A DNA stretch of 64,000 bases from NCBI GenBank assembly GCA_013177805.1, contig JABLXU010000028.1, positions 24,436 to 88,435 on the forward strand. The letters are read 5' to 3'. This document shows, piece by piece, positions 26,745 to 36,073 of the stretch (its first letter is position 1; each line of letters opens with the position of its first letter). The notes below the pieces were generated by a model, which was given only the letters and a program-made list of their open reading frames with translations, made no database searches and was not told the DNA's origin. Both the position numbers and the translations under genes were made by a program. Origin of the DNA: Candidatus Omnitrophota bacterium. GTDB lineage: Bacteria; Hinthialibacterota; Hinthialibacteria; Hinthialibacterales; Hinthialibacteraceae.

Positions 26745-27320
26745 TTCGGCTTCTTCTAACAAGTGAAGCGCCGCGGATATTTCCTTCCGCGATTTATTCC
26801 CCCGGAATACGTCAACGGTGATTTCTTTCCGGGTGAGGCCGTCCGGGGATTGCCGAAGGTGGGTCATGATGGTGTCGGCCACGGGATTCCCGGTGGCGTC
26901 ACCGAAGATGTAGCGAGCCGAATCTTCCGCGTACCGCCAAACCGCCAGGGCCGCCTTGAGGTGGGGAACGTCCACGATGCCGGATGGATCCAGCAGGGCA
27001 TAGAGGCAGGCCAGCCGCCGGATTTGGGCTTCGGCGCGGGCCGTCACCAGGCCGAACAGGCCGGGGATGTCCCGGGTCAGCCCCTCGTAAAGGCCTTCCC
27101 AGATCACCCAGGCGGCTTCGGTCATCCCCATTTCGCCGACGCCCCGGGCATGCTCTAGGGCATGATGAAGGCGGATGACAATGGGATTCAATTCGGATTC
27201 GGTCAGGTTCCCGCCCCGGGGCAGGTGTTTGGAGCGCCGGACCGCGAACCACAGAAACCGGTTGGCGAAGCCGTTGGGATATTCAAGCCAAGGACGGATG
27301 GCTTTCCATTGGGCATCGGT
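26670..27320 (-). pseudogene. 3' remnant of a DUF3987-type mobile-element replication protein
   Basis: The frame is open from an in-frame TGA at 27323-27321 down to the stop at 26670, with only TTG starts at the upstream end. The translated upstream part reads WLEYPNGFANRFLWFAVRRS, and the rest has ARAEAQIRRLACLYALLD, AALAVWRYAEDSARYIFGD, DGLTRKEITVDVFRGN and GRPEERWLAV. This order matches the C-terminal third of DUF3987 helicase/primase-type proteins carried by integrated elements. The ATPase part is missing, so the gene is a stump of a larger protein. It marks a decayed mobile element. Confidence 0.75.
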
Positions 27321-27446
27321 TCAATCGCTGGGATAATTCATGGCCGATTCCCTCAATCCCGATAAGATTATGAATTGCAGGCATTTGGCTAAAATTATAC
27401 TGTCTGTTATCCTTGAAGACCATCTCTAAGAAGTAGAGAACTGTGC

Positions 27447-28229
27447 ATGGCCATAGAAAATGAAACAACTTTCACTCAGGCCATCAGGCTCTACCGCGAC
27501 CGAGCGGATTGGTATCCTCTGTTGACGCCGGTGGGCGACTACGCGGAAGAGGCCGCCTATTACCGGCGTTTGTTCGAAATCCACTGTCAACGGCCCCCCC
27601 GGACCCTACTCGATCTCGGCAGCGGCGGCGGCCACAATGCCGCCCACTTGAAGGCGGCGTTGGCCTGTACTCTCGTCGACCTGGAACCAGCCATGCTCGC
27701 GCTAAGCCGCAAGCTGAATCCAGAGTGCAAGCATATTCAGGGCGACATGCGCTCAGTCCGGCTCAGACGCGTTTTTGATTGCGTCCTGGCGCACGACGCG
27801 ATCTGCTACATGACCTCGCGCACCGATCTTGCCAGGGCCATAGCCACGGCCTTCGCACACACCGCCCCCGGAGGGGTCGCGTTGTTCCAACCGGATTTCG
27901 TCTCGGAGACCTTCGAGCCGGGCACTGAGACCGGCGGCAGCGATGGGTACGGGCGCGGCCTACGCTACCTCGAATGGCGGTGGGTTCCCGAATCGAAAAC
28001 CGACATGTACGTGACCGATATGGCGTACCTCTTGAGAGACGTGAACAGGGCCGTCGAGGTTATTCATGACCGTCACTTGATGGGGCTGTTCCCAAGAGCC
28101 GAGTGGCTGGAACAGATCGCAGCCGCCGGCTTCAAGCCTCTCGTGGTCCTCTTCGAGCACAGTTCGTACAGCGACACCGGACACGAGGTGTTCCTCGGTC
28201 TACGACCTGCTGCCGATGGAGTGGCATGA
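27447..28229 (+). CDS. Class I SAM-dependent methyltransferase
   Basis: The 260-residue protein has the SAM-binding motif I LLDLGSGGGHNAAHL at about 51-65, motif II-like LVDLEPAMLALSRKL, and FDCVLAHDAICYM as the following strand region. A ~45-residue N-terminal part resembles methyltransferases acting on small molecules (YRDRADWYPLLTPVGDYAEEAAYY). The substrate is unknown. It sits in an accessory patch beside a mobile-element remnant, and its 3' end overlaps the kelch-like frame by 14 bases, so it may be a recent arrival. Confidence 0.85.
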   Translation: MAIENETTFTQAIRLYRDRADWYPLLTPVGDYAEEAAYYRRLFEIHCQRPPRTLLDLGSGGGHNAAHLKAALACTLVDLEPAMLALSRKLNPECKHIQGDMRSVRLRRVFDCVLAHDAICYMTSRTDLARAIATAFAHTAPGGVALFQPDFVSETFEPGTETGGSDGYGRGLRYLEWRWVPESKTDMYVTDMAYLLRDVNRAVEVIHDRHLMGLFPRAEWLEQIAAAGFKPLVVLFEHSSYSDTGHEVFLGLRPAADGVA

Positions 28230-28767
28230 CTTGATCACGCTGCCGGATCCGGTGGAGTCGGATCTGACTCCGCTGGAATCCGCGCAGGCAGGCGGCTTGA
28301 AAAGACCGGAGAACCGCAGTTTCCACAACATGGTCTATGATTCCCGCCGGGGAGTGGTTGTTTTACATGGGGGCGGCAACAGCTCATGGTCCGTGTTGCG
28401 CGATACATGGGAATATGATGGGACCGCCTGGAAGCGCGTCAACACTGTAGGGCCTGTGCGTTATGTCCATAGCATGGCGTATGACGCGAATCGAGGTGTT
28501 ACGGTTTTATTCGGTGGCCGCAATACGGGCTCTGGAGATCCCCTTTCCGAAACCTGGGAATGGGATGGTCAAGCCTGGCGCGAATTGGATGTTCCGTTAA
28601 AACCGAAATCGGTCATCTTTGGTGACATGGTGTTTGATGAAAACCGAGGGAAGATCGTATATTTTGGCGGAATGCCTTGGTTTATGGTTGATTTAAGTTC
28701 CGATACGTGGGAATACTCTTCCTCAACCAGTCATGTGGAGCAATGGCGGCAACACGATCCCCGCTGA
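28216..28767 (+). CDS. Kelch-repeat protein, probably truncated
   Basis: The 183-residue product contains three kelch-like repeats, each with the pattern M-x-YD-x3-RG-x-V-x4-GG and then TWE-Y/W-DG-x-W. Examples are MVYDSRRGVVVLHGGG, MAYDANRGVTVLFGGR and MVFDENRGKIVYFGGM. A complete propeller needs five to seven repeats, so this is either a fragment or part of a multimer. There is no signal peptide, unlike most bacterial kelch proteins, and the first 35 residues look unrelated. It overlaps the methyltransferase end. Probably a decaying gene; start uncertain. Confidence 0.55.
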   Translation: MEWHDLITLPDPVESDLTPLESAQAGGLKRPENRSFHNMVYDSRRGVVVLHGGGNSSWSVLRDTWEYDGTAWKRVNTVGPVRYVHSMAYDANRGVTVLFGGRNTGSGDPLSETWEWDGQAWRELDVPLKPKSVIFGDMVFDENRGKIVYFGGMPWFMVDLSSDTWEYSSSTSHVEQWRQHDPR

Positions 28768-29168
28768 AAGGCAAATAGTCGCGCCCCGGTTCTGTTGTTG
28801 ACTTTCACGAACACGCTGTTCATTCCTACAAATTGTACCATGCCCAAAATGGAGGAATTTGGAAACCCAGGGGAAAAAATGCGGCGTTTAAACCGGAATG
28901 CAGCGGGTTTTGGGGGATCCGCCGCGAGGGGGATCGAATCATTTATTGCAAAGAACCGGCTCTTGCCGCATTGTGAATTTTTCACGGAACGATGCACCCG
29001 GCCAATTTGCGAAAAGGTATTGCCGGCTGAGTAAGTTTCAGTTTTTTTTCTTCAGGCCCCCCGCGGGCAAAATGGCTTGTAGTAACTGTATCGACTGCTT
29101 CACTCCAGTCTCCGGGTATTCCTTGTCACAACGAATCTGGTCACCATCAGATTCCTTATCTTGTTTAA
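28768..29168. other. Intergenic region, nothing recognised
   Basis: About 400 bases between convergent genes. Short open frames on both strands have no family resemblance, and I see no clear terminator or RNA. Confidence 0.4.
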
Positions 29169-30617
29169 TCAACCTTCCTCCACGACTTTCAATCCCGTCA
29201 GGTGGGCCAGATGGCGGATTGTCTGAGTATGGTCACCATAATAAGCCACCCGGTGCAAGGAAGCATAATAGTCAGTGGCGCTTGCACCCAACGCTCCGCC
29301 CCCCCAGTTGTCCAGCAGTTTCTCCGCGTCATTGACCTCGGCCACGATTTCCGTCCGGCAGCCTCGTTCCTGGTCTTTGGGGACTTCCGGAACTGCAATG
29401 ATCGTACCGGTAAACATCAACAGCGTGTCCAGATGGATCAGCTTGGTAAAAGTGACTTTCTGCCCGATACGATAGTGGACCTCGGTCACCGCGCCGCCCC
29501 GGACCTCCGCATGCCGTCGAAGCCGGTAAGGTGCCCGAGGGCTCCCGGGGCCTTCCATCCGAAGCGGGGCCGAACAATGGGAGAGGTGAAACGTATTCTT
29601 GGAGGTATCCACGCCCGCCGCGTTGCCCAGAAAACCCGCCCGGTTCAGAGCATGCTGGAATAGCAGCATGGTCAGCAAGCAGTCCATATCCCCGTCGCAA
29701 GCGGCGGGGATGCCCCGGTCGTTCAGGCGGGAAAATCCTAGACACGGAAAGCCCCGTTTCAACCAACTCATACATGTCCCGACACATAATCCATCAGCGC
29801 GGTTCTCGGCGATCAACCGGTCCAGAGTCAGGCTCGCCCGGGCTGCCTTGAACACATCCTCCCGGTCTGGTTCAACGACGCTTTCCGCTTCGTCGAGCCA
29901 CTCTTTCGCCACCGCTTCAACATCGGCCGCGTCGATCTGATCCATGATTTGGTCATACCGGCCATCGGCGATCTGGACGATTTCAACCCCCAGCCGCTCT
30001 TTCACCAATTCCGGCGTGTAGGACTCGGGAGTGCCCTTGAACGGCGGAGAAACCAGCACCCGGCTTTGCCGCAACAGCGGGATGACTCGCAGCAGCGCGG
30101 CCGCCCGTTCCAATTCGCCATAATCGGTGGTATTGAACAGCGTGATCCGGTTGCCCTCTTCCCGCCACGGCTTCACCAGGCACCAGTCGTGTCCGCCCAC
30201 GACCGGGAGATGAAACATGGCCACCGGCCGGCGCTGTTCAAAAATCGCCGGCATGACACTTTTCGGACCAAAGATATCCGCGCTAATGACCAGTACGGGC
30301 GCATTGGGACCAGCCGCGGCCAGCACCGCAGCGGCCTGCCCGGTGTCGTTGGCTTGGCCGATAACGAATTCCACGTTGCCCAAATTCTTCTCCGCCGTTT
30401 CCAGGCGCATCCGCGCGGCCGTGATTTCCGCTTCCGACGGGCACCAACTCCGCTCCCCCGGATTACCGGCAATGATCACACAAATCCGAACCTTCGATTT
30501 AGCAGCGGACAAGGCGTTCGACGCCTCGCTGTGTCCTGCCCAATGACCTGCCGCCAACGCTATGCCGCTTACCGCGCCCGTCCCCAAAAACTGCCTGCGA
30601 GTGCAATGTGTACACAT
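29169..30617 (-). CDS. Tat-exported L-fucose/arabinose-isomerase-like protein
   Basis: The start is the ATG encoding MCTHCTRRQFLGTG, giving 482 residues; RRQFLG plus the following hydrophobic stretch is a twin-arginine signal. The rest has the layout of L-fucose isomerase C-terminal-type proteins: an N-terminal part that begins VRICVIIAGNPG, a central DYGELERAAALLRVIPLL, and the metal-site region ACDGDMDCLLTMLLFQHALN, followed by FHLSHCSAPLRM. Cytoplasmic sugar isomerases are not exported, so a periplasmic version is unusual. It lies 19 bases downstream of a pseudopilin gene on the same strand. Substrate unknown. Confidence 0.75.
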   Translation of the reverse strand: MCTHCTRRQFLGTGAVSGIALAAGHWAGHSEASNALSAAKSKVRICVIIAGNPGERSWCPSEAEITAARMRLETAEKNLGNVEFVIGQANDTGQAAAVLAAAGPNAPVLVISADIFGPKSVMPAIFEQRRPVAMFHLPVVGGHDWCLVKPWREEGNRITLFNTTDYGELERAAALLRVIPLLRQSRVLVSPPFKGTPESYTPELVKERLGVEIVQIADGRYDQIMDQIDAADVEAVAKEWLDEAESVVEPDREDVFKAARASLTLDRLIAENRADGLCVGTCMSWLKRGFPCLGFSRLNDRGIPAACDGDMDCLLTMLLFQHALNRAGFLGNAAGVDTSKNTFHLSHCSAPLRMEGPGSPRAPYRLRRHAEVRGGAVTEVHYRIGQKVTFTKLIHLDTLLMFTGTIIAVPEVPKDQERGCRTEIVAEVNDAEKLLDNWGGGALGASATDYYASLHRVAYYGDHTQTIRHLAHLTGLKVVEEG

Positions 30618-30636
30618 AGCGGACCGCCCCTTTCGT

Positions 30637-31224
30637 TTATTGCGCGCTATCCCACGCGCTGCGAAATACCGTTTGAGGAATGTTTCCCGGACCCACCCGT
30701 TCAAAATTACCTCGAGAAATCAAGCCGTTGGAAGCGTCATAGCGGGGGTACGAAGCCGAGGGGGATGAACCATCAAACCATCCCTTGTCCGGTCCCAGGC
30801 CAGTCAGCACCCATTTGATATTCAGGCGTATCATTTGGGGATTTGTATCAAAGGTAGGGGGTCCATGAAAAATGTAGAATTTCTTGATGGGTGTTCCATA
30901 AGCATTCAGGACGGTGTTATAACCGACATCGGTTTCGATAATCGGACCAAATGGATCTTCGGGGATCGCGCTGATATACGCAAGCGGAATCGTTAGACGA
31001 AATAATTGAAAAGGGCCCATATACTGGTTGGTGTCGATTTTATAGGACTCGATCGCCGTTTCCAGTGACTTCATATCCGCTTCAGTCTTGGCGAGTTTGG
31101 CGCGTATTTGGGCATTCAAAAAGTTGGGGACGGCAATCGCGGCCAGGATGCCAATGATCGCCACGACGATCAACAGTTCAATTAGTGTGAATGCCTGGCC
31201 TCGTCTCATTGTTTTCAATCTCAT
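30637..31224 (-). CDS. GspG/type IV pseudopilin-like protein
   Basis: The start is uncertain among ATGs at 31236, 31224 and 31209; 31224 gives a leader of about 11 residues. The processing site is GQAFTLIELL, with Ala rather than Gly before Phe, followed by the hydrophobic [20 protein letters not shown] helix with the conserved Glu at +5. The rest is a globular domain with IDTNQYMG and YDASNGLISRGNFER. In length and tail it resembles GspG-like pseudopilins common in PVC-adjacent bacteria. Its N-terminus is nearly identical to the pseudopilin at 54664-55284. It is followed by the sugar-isomerase-like gene. Confidence 0.85.
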   Translation of the reverse strand: MRLKTMRRGQAFTLIELLIVVAIIGILAAIAVPNFLNAQIRAKLAKTEADMKSLETAIESYKIDTNQYMGPFQLFRLTIPLAYISAIPEDPFGPIIETDVGYNTVLNAYGTPIKKFYIFHGPPTFDTNPQMIRLNIKWVLTGLGPDKGWFDGSSPSASYPRYDASNGLISRGNFERVGPGNIPQTVFRSAWDSAQ

Positions 31225-31236
31225 TGACACTCGCAT

Positions 31237-32060
31237 GCCATGTTTTTCGGTGATCCCGGGAAAACGGGATGCGCTGAGAACAGGAAACGAAATCAGCAGA
31301 AATAATCTCTTGTAGATTTTCTCATGATCACGCATTGGCTGTCAAGCAATTTTTTAGAAATATAGACTAATAGTAGTTCCTATTAGGGACAGGCTTTTTA
31401 TCACGAGGCAACGGCTGGAATGCCTGATATTGCGGCCACGGAAAAAATATAAATTTGCAATATAGCGGAATTGATGATCAAGGCCATGGTTGATCCCGTC
31501 CCGGCCGCCTCTTTTGTCTATATCCTGCTTTTATAAAGTAAATGAGGTTCCAGGTCATCCATTTTTAAAATAAAAGATCTTCCCAAACTTCCCTTTCCCT
31601 CTTGAAAATTTTCAGGTGTATATTTTGGGAGGGATCCTCGACGAGGCGCAGGCGGTCAGCGTGTTTCCCCTCCTGACAGGAATTTACGAGCTCGCTGCAA
31701 TAGGGACGGACCTCCCAATGATGCGCTACACGCCGGTCGCTGTGTGGGGGCCGGGGGCACCGTGTGCCGGGATGGCTCTTTTTGCCGTTCGCTTTCCTTT
31801 TCTTGCGGGATTGCTTCCCGGTTTGGTCGGAGGCTTTGAGGTGCGGGAGGATCGCGGTTTTACTTCAGTTGGGCATCTTGTTACGAATGATTTATAATTC
31901 ATTCAAAATCTGTTGTACGAAGGGAGATCCGTTCCCAGGTGAATAACGACGCAAAAAATAAATTAAAAAAAGGGACAAGCCCATTCGCCTGTCCCTTCGG
32001 AATCCAATCCGGTTCCATCAATTGATTGCTACGGCCCTCTCGATAAAAAATCCATAACGT
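31237..32060. other. Long intergenic region with a terminator
   Basis: About 820 bases. Apart from the minus-strand terminator near 31970 I see nothing firm. A 93-codon plus-strand frame at 31616-31897 has no ribosome site or family resemblance, and I leave it uncalled. Confidence 0.45.
31950..31997 (-). terminator. Intrinsic terminator of the CBM9-like gene
   Basis: On the minus strand, AAGGGACA (31997-31990) and TGTCCCTT (31977-31970) form a perfect 8-bp stem with a 12-base loop, followed by TTTTTTAATTTATTTTTTG. This lies 64 bases after the stop codon of the gene at 32061. Confidence 0.85.
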
Positions 32061-33122
32061 TTACTGCAACATCCAATCGCCCACACCCGCCCCGGCGGTG
32101 AATTTCAGGACGCCGCGGGGAAAGTTATGGAATCCGCCGGGATCCATGTTATTCCAGGTAACCAGGGCGATCCCGGTGGACATGGTATACCCGTCCGTGT
32201 AACCGCAGACATTAAATAACCACTCGTCACCGGGTTTCACCCACCGGCCCTGGTCGTCTTTGACCATGATCAGATTAATGCCTTCGAAGGGGATGTCATC
32301 AATGGTGTAATCGGCCAAATCCGGCATAGCCACAAAACTAAGCTGCGAATAGGGAATCGCCAATTCCAAAACCGGCCGGGCGACGATATCCGGCTCGACG
32401 GCGCCTTCGACCATATGCGGTTGCGCGGCGATCAACAACGGTTTCGCCCCCAAGGCCGCGGCCTCTTGCGGATCCGTATAGGGATTCCACGCGGTGGCCG
32501 GGAACTTGGGGCCGGTGGTGGTCAATCCCGAATAGAAATACGGGGGACCGAAAGCGCCTTTGCGGACGCCGAAATTGCTATCGGCATACACGACGCCTTC
32601 GTACACGTCTTCCATCACGGGGAAATAACACAATTGGTATCCCGGTGACATATCCGCGCTGTCGTTCACGCCGTCGCCTTCTTTCCAATTGGGTTCGAAG
32701 AAGAATTCAAAATCCACACAACCCGGGATACCCCATCCCGCGTATCCGGTATCATCCGCCTCGAGGACCGCCGTGGTGTTGCCATCATAGGTCCATCCGT
32801 TGGCCACCATGGATTTGAAATCGGCCCGGAAACAGATATACAAATATTCTTCGTCCCACAGCGCCCGCCATTCCCAGTTGAGTTCATCCCGGGGGATCCG
32901 TTGATCCCGGTATTTGGTTACAGAGTTGTGATCCAGGCCATAGAAGTCCCCCGTCCATTCCGATCCATCCCATTCCCCGTCCGCGATTTCACCATCGATC
33001 ACCGGGGCTGCCTTGGCCTTGTTCAAGATATATTCCCGGATTTCCTGGCTTTGGCCCGGAACGGGAGCCATGAACGCGAAAAATACCGTTAGCGCGATTA
33101 AAGCAAGAAAGAATCTTTTCAT
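32061..33122 (-). CDS. Exported CBM9-like domain protein
   Basis: The ATG at 33122 follows GGGAGGATTTATATT and gives 353 residues with a signal peptide cut near GQSQ. The opening APVIDGEIADGEWDGSEW is the typical start of CBM9-like (carbohydrate-binding family 9, DOMON-like) domains; WRALWDEEYLYICFRADF, DFEFFFEPN and VLELAIPYSQL are the usual following strands. Such domains bind carbohydrate or haem in exported proteins; here it is the only domain. A strong terminator follows, so it is a single-gene unit. Ligand unknown. Confidence 0.8.
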   Translation of the reverse strand: MKRFFLALIALTVFFAFMAPVPGQSQEIREYILNKAKAAPVIDGEIADGEWDGSEWTGDFYGLDHNSVTKYRDQRIPRDELNWEWRALWDEEYLYICFRADFKSMVANGWTYDGNTTAVLEADDTGYAGWGIPGCVDFEFFFEPNWKEGDGVNDSADMSPGYQLCYFPVMEDVYEGVVYADSNFGVRKGAFGPPYFYSGLTTTGPKFPATAWNPYTDPQEAAALGAKPLLIAAQPHMVEGAVEPDIVARPVLELAIPYSQLSFVAMPDLADYTIDDIPFEGINLIMVKDDQGRWVKPGDEWLFNVCGYTDGYTMSTGIALVTWNNMDPGGFHNFPRGVLKFTAGAGVGDWMLQ

Positions 33123-33462
33123 AATATAAATCCTCCCATCCGTCACCGCTATCCGATTAAGGATTTTGAAACGCTCTGACCGACTCTACAGATCCAGGGA
33201 TAAGGGGCTTGAGTTTTTTCCGGTTTCTCCTTTCTACATGAATGATCCGCCTACCCTCGCTTATCTGCGGAATAGGCGCATACACCTCCTCTGTGGGGAT
33301 TATTTCCTGGACTTCCTCCGGATCGGATAAATCCTTACCTCAAATTCCTGGGGATGTCAACGGAAATCAGGTAAAAGAACGGATGAATCGAATGACAATT
33401 TAAAAAAACCAGGCCGGATGCTTGGATACGGTGGCTTTCATACGGAGGAAAAATTCGGAGGA
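33123..33462. other. Intergenic region, nothing firm
   Basis: About 340 bases between two minus-strand genes. A run of seven T on the minus strand near 33400 could belong to a weak terminator of the upstream operon; I see no strong stem. Confidence 0.4.
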
Positions 33463-34872
33463 TTAACGCGATTGGCCCAGGGTAACCTGCTTGTCCAATC
33501 CCAGATCTTCGCGGGAATAAAACTTGAACTCCCCATTTTCCAAGCGGGCCAGATAGGCGGGGCTGATGTTGTTGAAAATGGGATCGAAAACCTTCTCGCC
33601 GGTAACGCCGTGATACGTGGCGACCCGGGCCAGTTCGTCCCGGATGAGGGCGCGGTTGAGCCCGGCCTTTTCGATGGCCTGGATGGTCATGACGGTGCCG
33701 TCATAGGCATGGGCTGCGTAGGTTTCCGGATCTTCTCCGAATCGTTCCAGAAAATCGCGGACAAACTGGAGGTGCACTGGATCCGTGCTGTGAGGATTGT
33801 AGGGATAACCGGCGATGACCTCCCCCGCCCGGTCCCCCACGATCCCCAGAAATTCCGGGCTAACCAGGCGGTCGCTGCCGATAAAAAGCTGGTTCATGCC
33901 CATTTCCCGCATTTGTTTGAGAATCAGGGCGGATTCCAATGCGTCGCCGTAGGTGATCACCGCGTCGGGATTGAGCGACTGGATGCGTTTGAGTTGAGGG
34001 GTGAAATCCGTGTCGCCGACCTTGTAATTCAATTCGGCCAGGAAGGGATGGCCCAGGCGGGTGGAGGCGTCGCGGAACTCGTCGATGCTCATGCGGCCGT
34101 AGCGGTTGTTGGCGCGCAGGGCGGCGACACGGTTGAGGTGCAATTTCTTATACACGTAATCGGCCAGCAAATAGCACATCTGGCGGTCATCGCTAATGCA
34201 ACGGAACACCCACGGGATGTTGGTTTCGATAAACGTGGGATCGGTGTCGCCGGTATTCATGACGGGAATTTCAATTTTCAACGCCACGCGGATGGCGATG
34301 TGGCTGTTGGCCCCGTCGATCGACCCGATTATCGCCCAGACATTGTCCAGGTAAGCCAGCGTGATCACCTCATTGCCGGTGGATCCCCACAGGCCGTTGT
34401 CATTGCGGATGACCAGTTCATACGGAACGCCGCTTCCCCGGTAGCCGCCTTTCTGGTTGGCTTGTTCGATGGCCAGCCGGGCTCCCTGCAGCATTTTGTG
34501 GCCCAAGGGCTCCTCATGCGACGCCCCGCCGGTAGCCACCGACACGGTTTTCATGATCGGACCGATGAAGCCGATTTTGACGCTTTCGACATGCTCCGGT
34601 TCCGGAATATGCCGCCCGTACCCCCGGTATTGCAAGGGCTGAAGGAAATGCTTGCGGTAGGGTTCGGTGAATCGGCCGTAGGGCAAATATTCGTCCGGCG
34701 TTTCGCCGTACCGCAGATCCGTAGGATCCTCCAGCGGCGCGGGCCGGGTGGTGTCCCAAACACGGTTCTGATCTTCCAGCAAAGGTAGGGGCGCCTGGCA
34801 GAAACCGGGCGCGCCGCTCATCATGACGCTCAGCATCAAAATCATCAGAAGTATGAGAGCCAATCGTTTCAT
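33463..34872 (-). CDS. Leu/Ile/Val-binding-type periplasmic protein
   Basis: The 469-residue protein has a signal peptide (LALILLMILMLSVMMSGAPG, cut near FCQ) and about 80 residues of extra N-terminal sequence, then a type I periplasmic-binding fold with VKIGFIGPIMKTVSVATGG, HEEPLGHKMLQGARLAIEQANQKGG, DPDAVITYGDALES-type loop and a late YAAHAYDGTVMTIQAIEKAG. This is the branched-chain amino acid-binding (LivK/Peripla_BP_6) group. No permease or ATPase is adjacent, so it is more likely a ligand sensor or a scaffold for the redox proteins of the operon than part of a transporter. It is the last gene of that operon. Confidence 0.82.
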   Translation of the reverse strand: MKRLALILLMILMLSVMMSGAPGFCQAPLPLLEDQNRVWDTTRPAPLEDPTDLRYGETPDEYLPYGRFTEPYRKHFLQPLQYRGYGRHIPEPEHVESVKIGFIGPIMKTVSVATGGASHEEPLGHKMLQGARLAIEQANQKGGYRGSGVPYELVIRNDNGLWGSTGNEVITLAYLDNVWAIIGSIDGANSHIAIRVALKIEIPVMNTGDTDPTFIETNIPWVFRCISDDRQMCYLLADYVYKKLHLNRVAALRANNRYGRMSIDEFRDASTRLGHPFLAELNYKVGDTDFTPQLKRIQSLNPDAVITYGDALESALILKQMREMGMNQLFIGSDRLVSPEFLGIVGDRAGEVIAGYPYNPHSTDPVHLQFVRDFLERFGEDPETYAAHAYDGTVMTIQAIEKAGLNRALIRDELARVATYHGVTGEKVFDPIFNNISPAYLARLENGEFKFYSREDLGLDKQVTLGQSR

Positions 34873-34908
34873 GATACGGGCCTCCCTCTGGTCCAGGATA
34901 AGATATGA

Positions 34909-36060
34909 TCATTCGGTTGTTGCCGCGGTTTTCTTCAAGCCTTTATAAAATCCCTTGCCGATGCCCCGGGCCAGGCCGTGGCCGGTGCCGATCCACACGT
35001 CGTCGCCTTGAAATTCACAGGTGATGATGAAATGATTGGGCAGGGTAAGGTTGGTGGGGATTTTTTTCATGACATGCTGATCCACCATGACGTTGGCCGT
35101 CCAGGTCTGGTCCTCCTCCGTGTCGCGCTTGTAGGTGACCCAGGTGTTGGTCTCGAAGTCCATCAGGCAGGCAAAGCCCAGGTCCGTGCAGGCATAACTG
35201 GAGTTGGCGTCGCGCCCCTTGATGAAATTGATGAAATCGTTGACCAGCCCGCTGTCGATGCGCGAGAATCCCCGCCACTTGCGCCCGTCGTAACGGCTCA
35301 TGCCGAAATAGGTGGATACCCACAGCACGTTTTCCACGTATGACACCGCGGTGGTGATGATGTGGATCAGCCCATCGTCGCGGTAGAGGTCGATTTCCAT
35401 CTCCCGGTCCGGATCACGGTGGGCGTCCCAGCGCTGGGCTTTGACGTCCCATTCCAGCACCCCGCCGCCCCACACGGCCACGTAGACTTTGCCGTCAGCG
35501 GAATCGGTGTTGTAGCACCAGATTTCTTCCATGGGGGCGTTTTTCTCGGTATAGATTTCCCACTCTTTGGTGACTAAATTGTAGCGCGAAACCCCGGCGG
35601 TGGTGGCGATCCAGAGTTCGTCATCCAGGATGGTCAACCCGTACACCACGTCGTTCACCAGGCCGCTGTTCAATTGGTGAAAATGCTCGAAGCGTCCCCC
35701 GCTGAACCGGGCCACGCCTCCGCCAAACAAGCCCAGCCACACATCGCCGGACTTGGGATCGAGGGTGATGCCGGTGATAACTCTCCAGGGCAGTCCGTCC
35801 TTTTCGGTCCATGTTTTCCATTTCCCGTTTTCGTACAAAGCCAATCCGTTCTCGGTTCCCACCCACAGGCGGTTGCCATCGGCCTTCAGGGAAAAGATAT
35901 GATCATTGGGCAAGCCGTCTTTCGCGTAGAAAGTTTCCCATTCGGTGTAGACATAGGGATCTCCCTGCAGCACAGGCGGCGAACTTTCCTCTCCGCCGCC
36001 GGCGCAAGGCCAGAGAAGGAACGGAAACAACAGGATAACGATGGCGCGGCCTTTGTGCAT
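34909..36060 (-). CDS. Exported two-component-regulator-propeller (reg_prop) protein
   Basis: The 383-residue protein has a short hydrophobic signal at about 6-18 ending in a Cys (LLWPCAGGG), possibly a lipoprotein, though Pro before Cys is unusual. It carries reg_prop repeats: DGLPNDHIFSLKADGNRLWVGTENGLALYENGKW, followed by GLPWRVITGITLDPKSGDVWLGLFGGGVARF and later GLVNDVVYGL...LWIATTAGVSRY. These fold into a beta-propeller, normally the sensor part of hybrid histidine kinases. Here it stands alone with no kinase. It lies 13 bases after the ten-haem gene and 36 before the binding-protein gene. Confidence 0.82.
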   Translation of the reverse strand: MHKGRAIVILLFPFLLWPCAGGGEESSPPVLQGDPYVYTEWETFYAKDGLPNDHIFSLKADGNRLWVGTENGLALYENGKWKTWTEKDGLPWRVITGITLDPKSGDVWLGLFGGGVARFSGGRFEHFHQLNSGLVNDVVYGLTILDDELWIATTAGVSRYNLVTKEWEIYTEKNAPMEEIWCYNTDSADGKVYVAVWGGGVLEWDVKAQRWDAHRDPDREMEIDLYRDDGLIHIITTAVSYVENVLWVSTYFGMSRYDGRKWRGFSRIDSGLVNDFINFIKGRDANSSYACTDLGFACLMDFETNTWVTYKRDTEEDQTWTANVMVDQHVMKKIPTNLTLPNHFIITCEFQGDDVWIGTGHGLARGIGKGFYKGLKKTAATTE

Positions 36061-36073
36061 GGCTTGACCTCCC

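Noticed and set aside
26150..26745. CRISPR-like array
   Set aside because: Only two long copies occur; the short units are a microrepeat without spacers, and no cas genes are present.
26379..26821. Open frames encoding NELNEQNEQN-type peptides
   Set aside because: The peptide only reflects the AACGAAC microrepeat, and both frames overlap the repeat copies.
31616..31897. 93-codon plus-strand open frame
   Set aside because: No ribosome site, no signal, no family resemblance; lies in a region that looks non-coding.
33463..34872. Branched-chain amino acid ABC transporter
   Set aside because: Only the binding protein is present; no permease or ATPase genes flank it.
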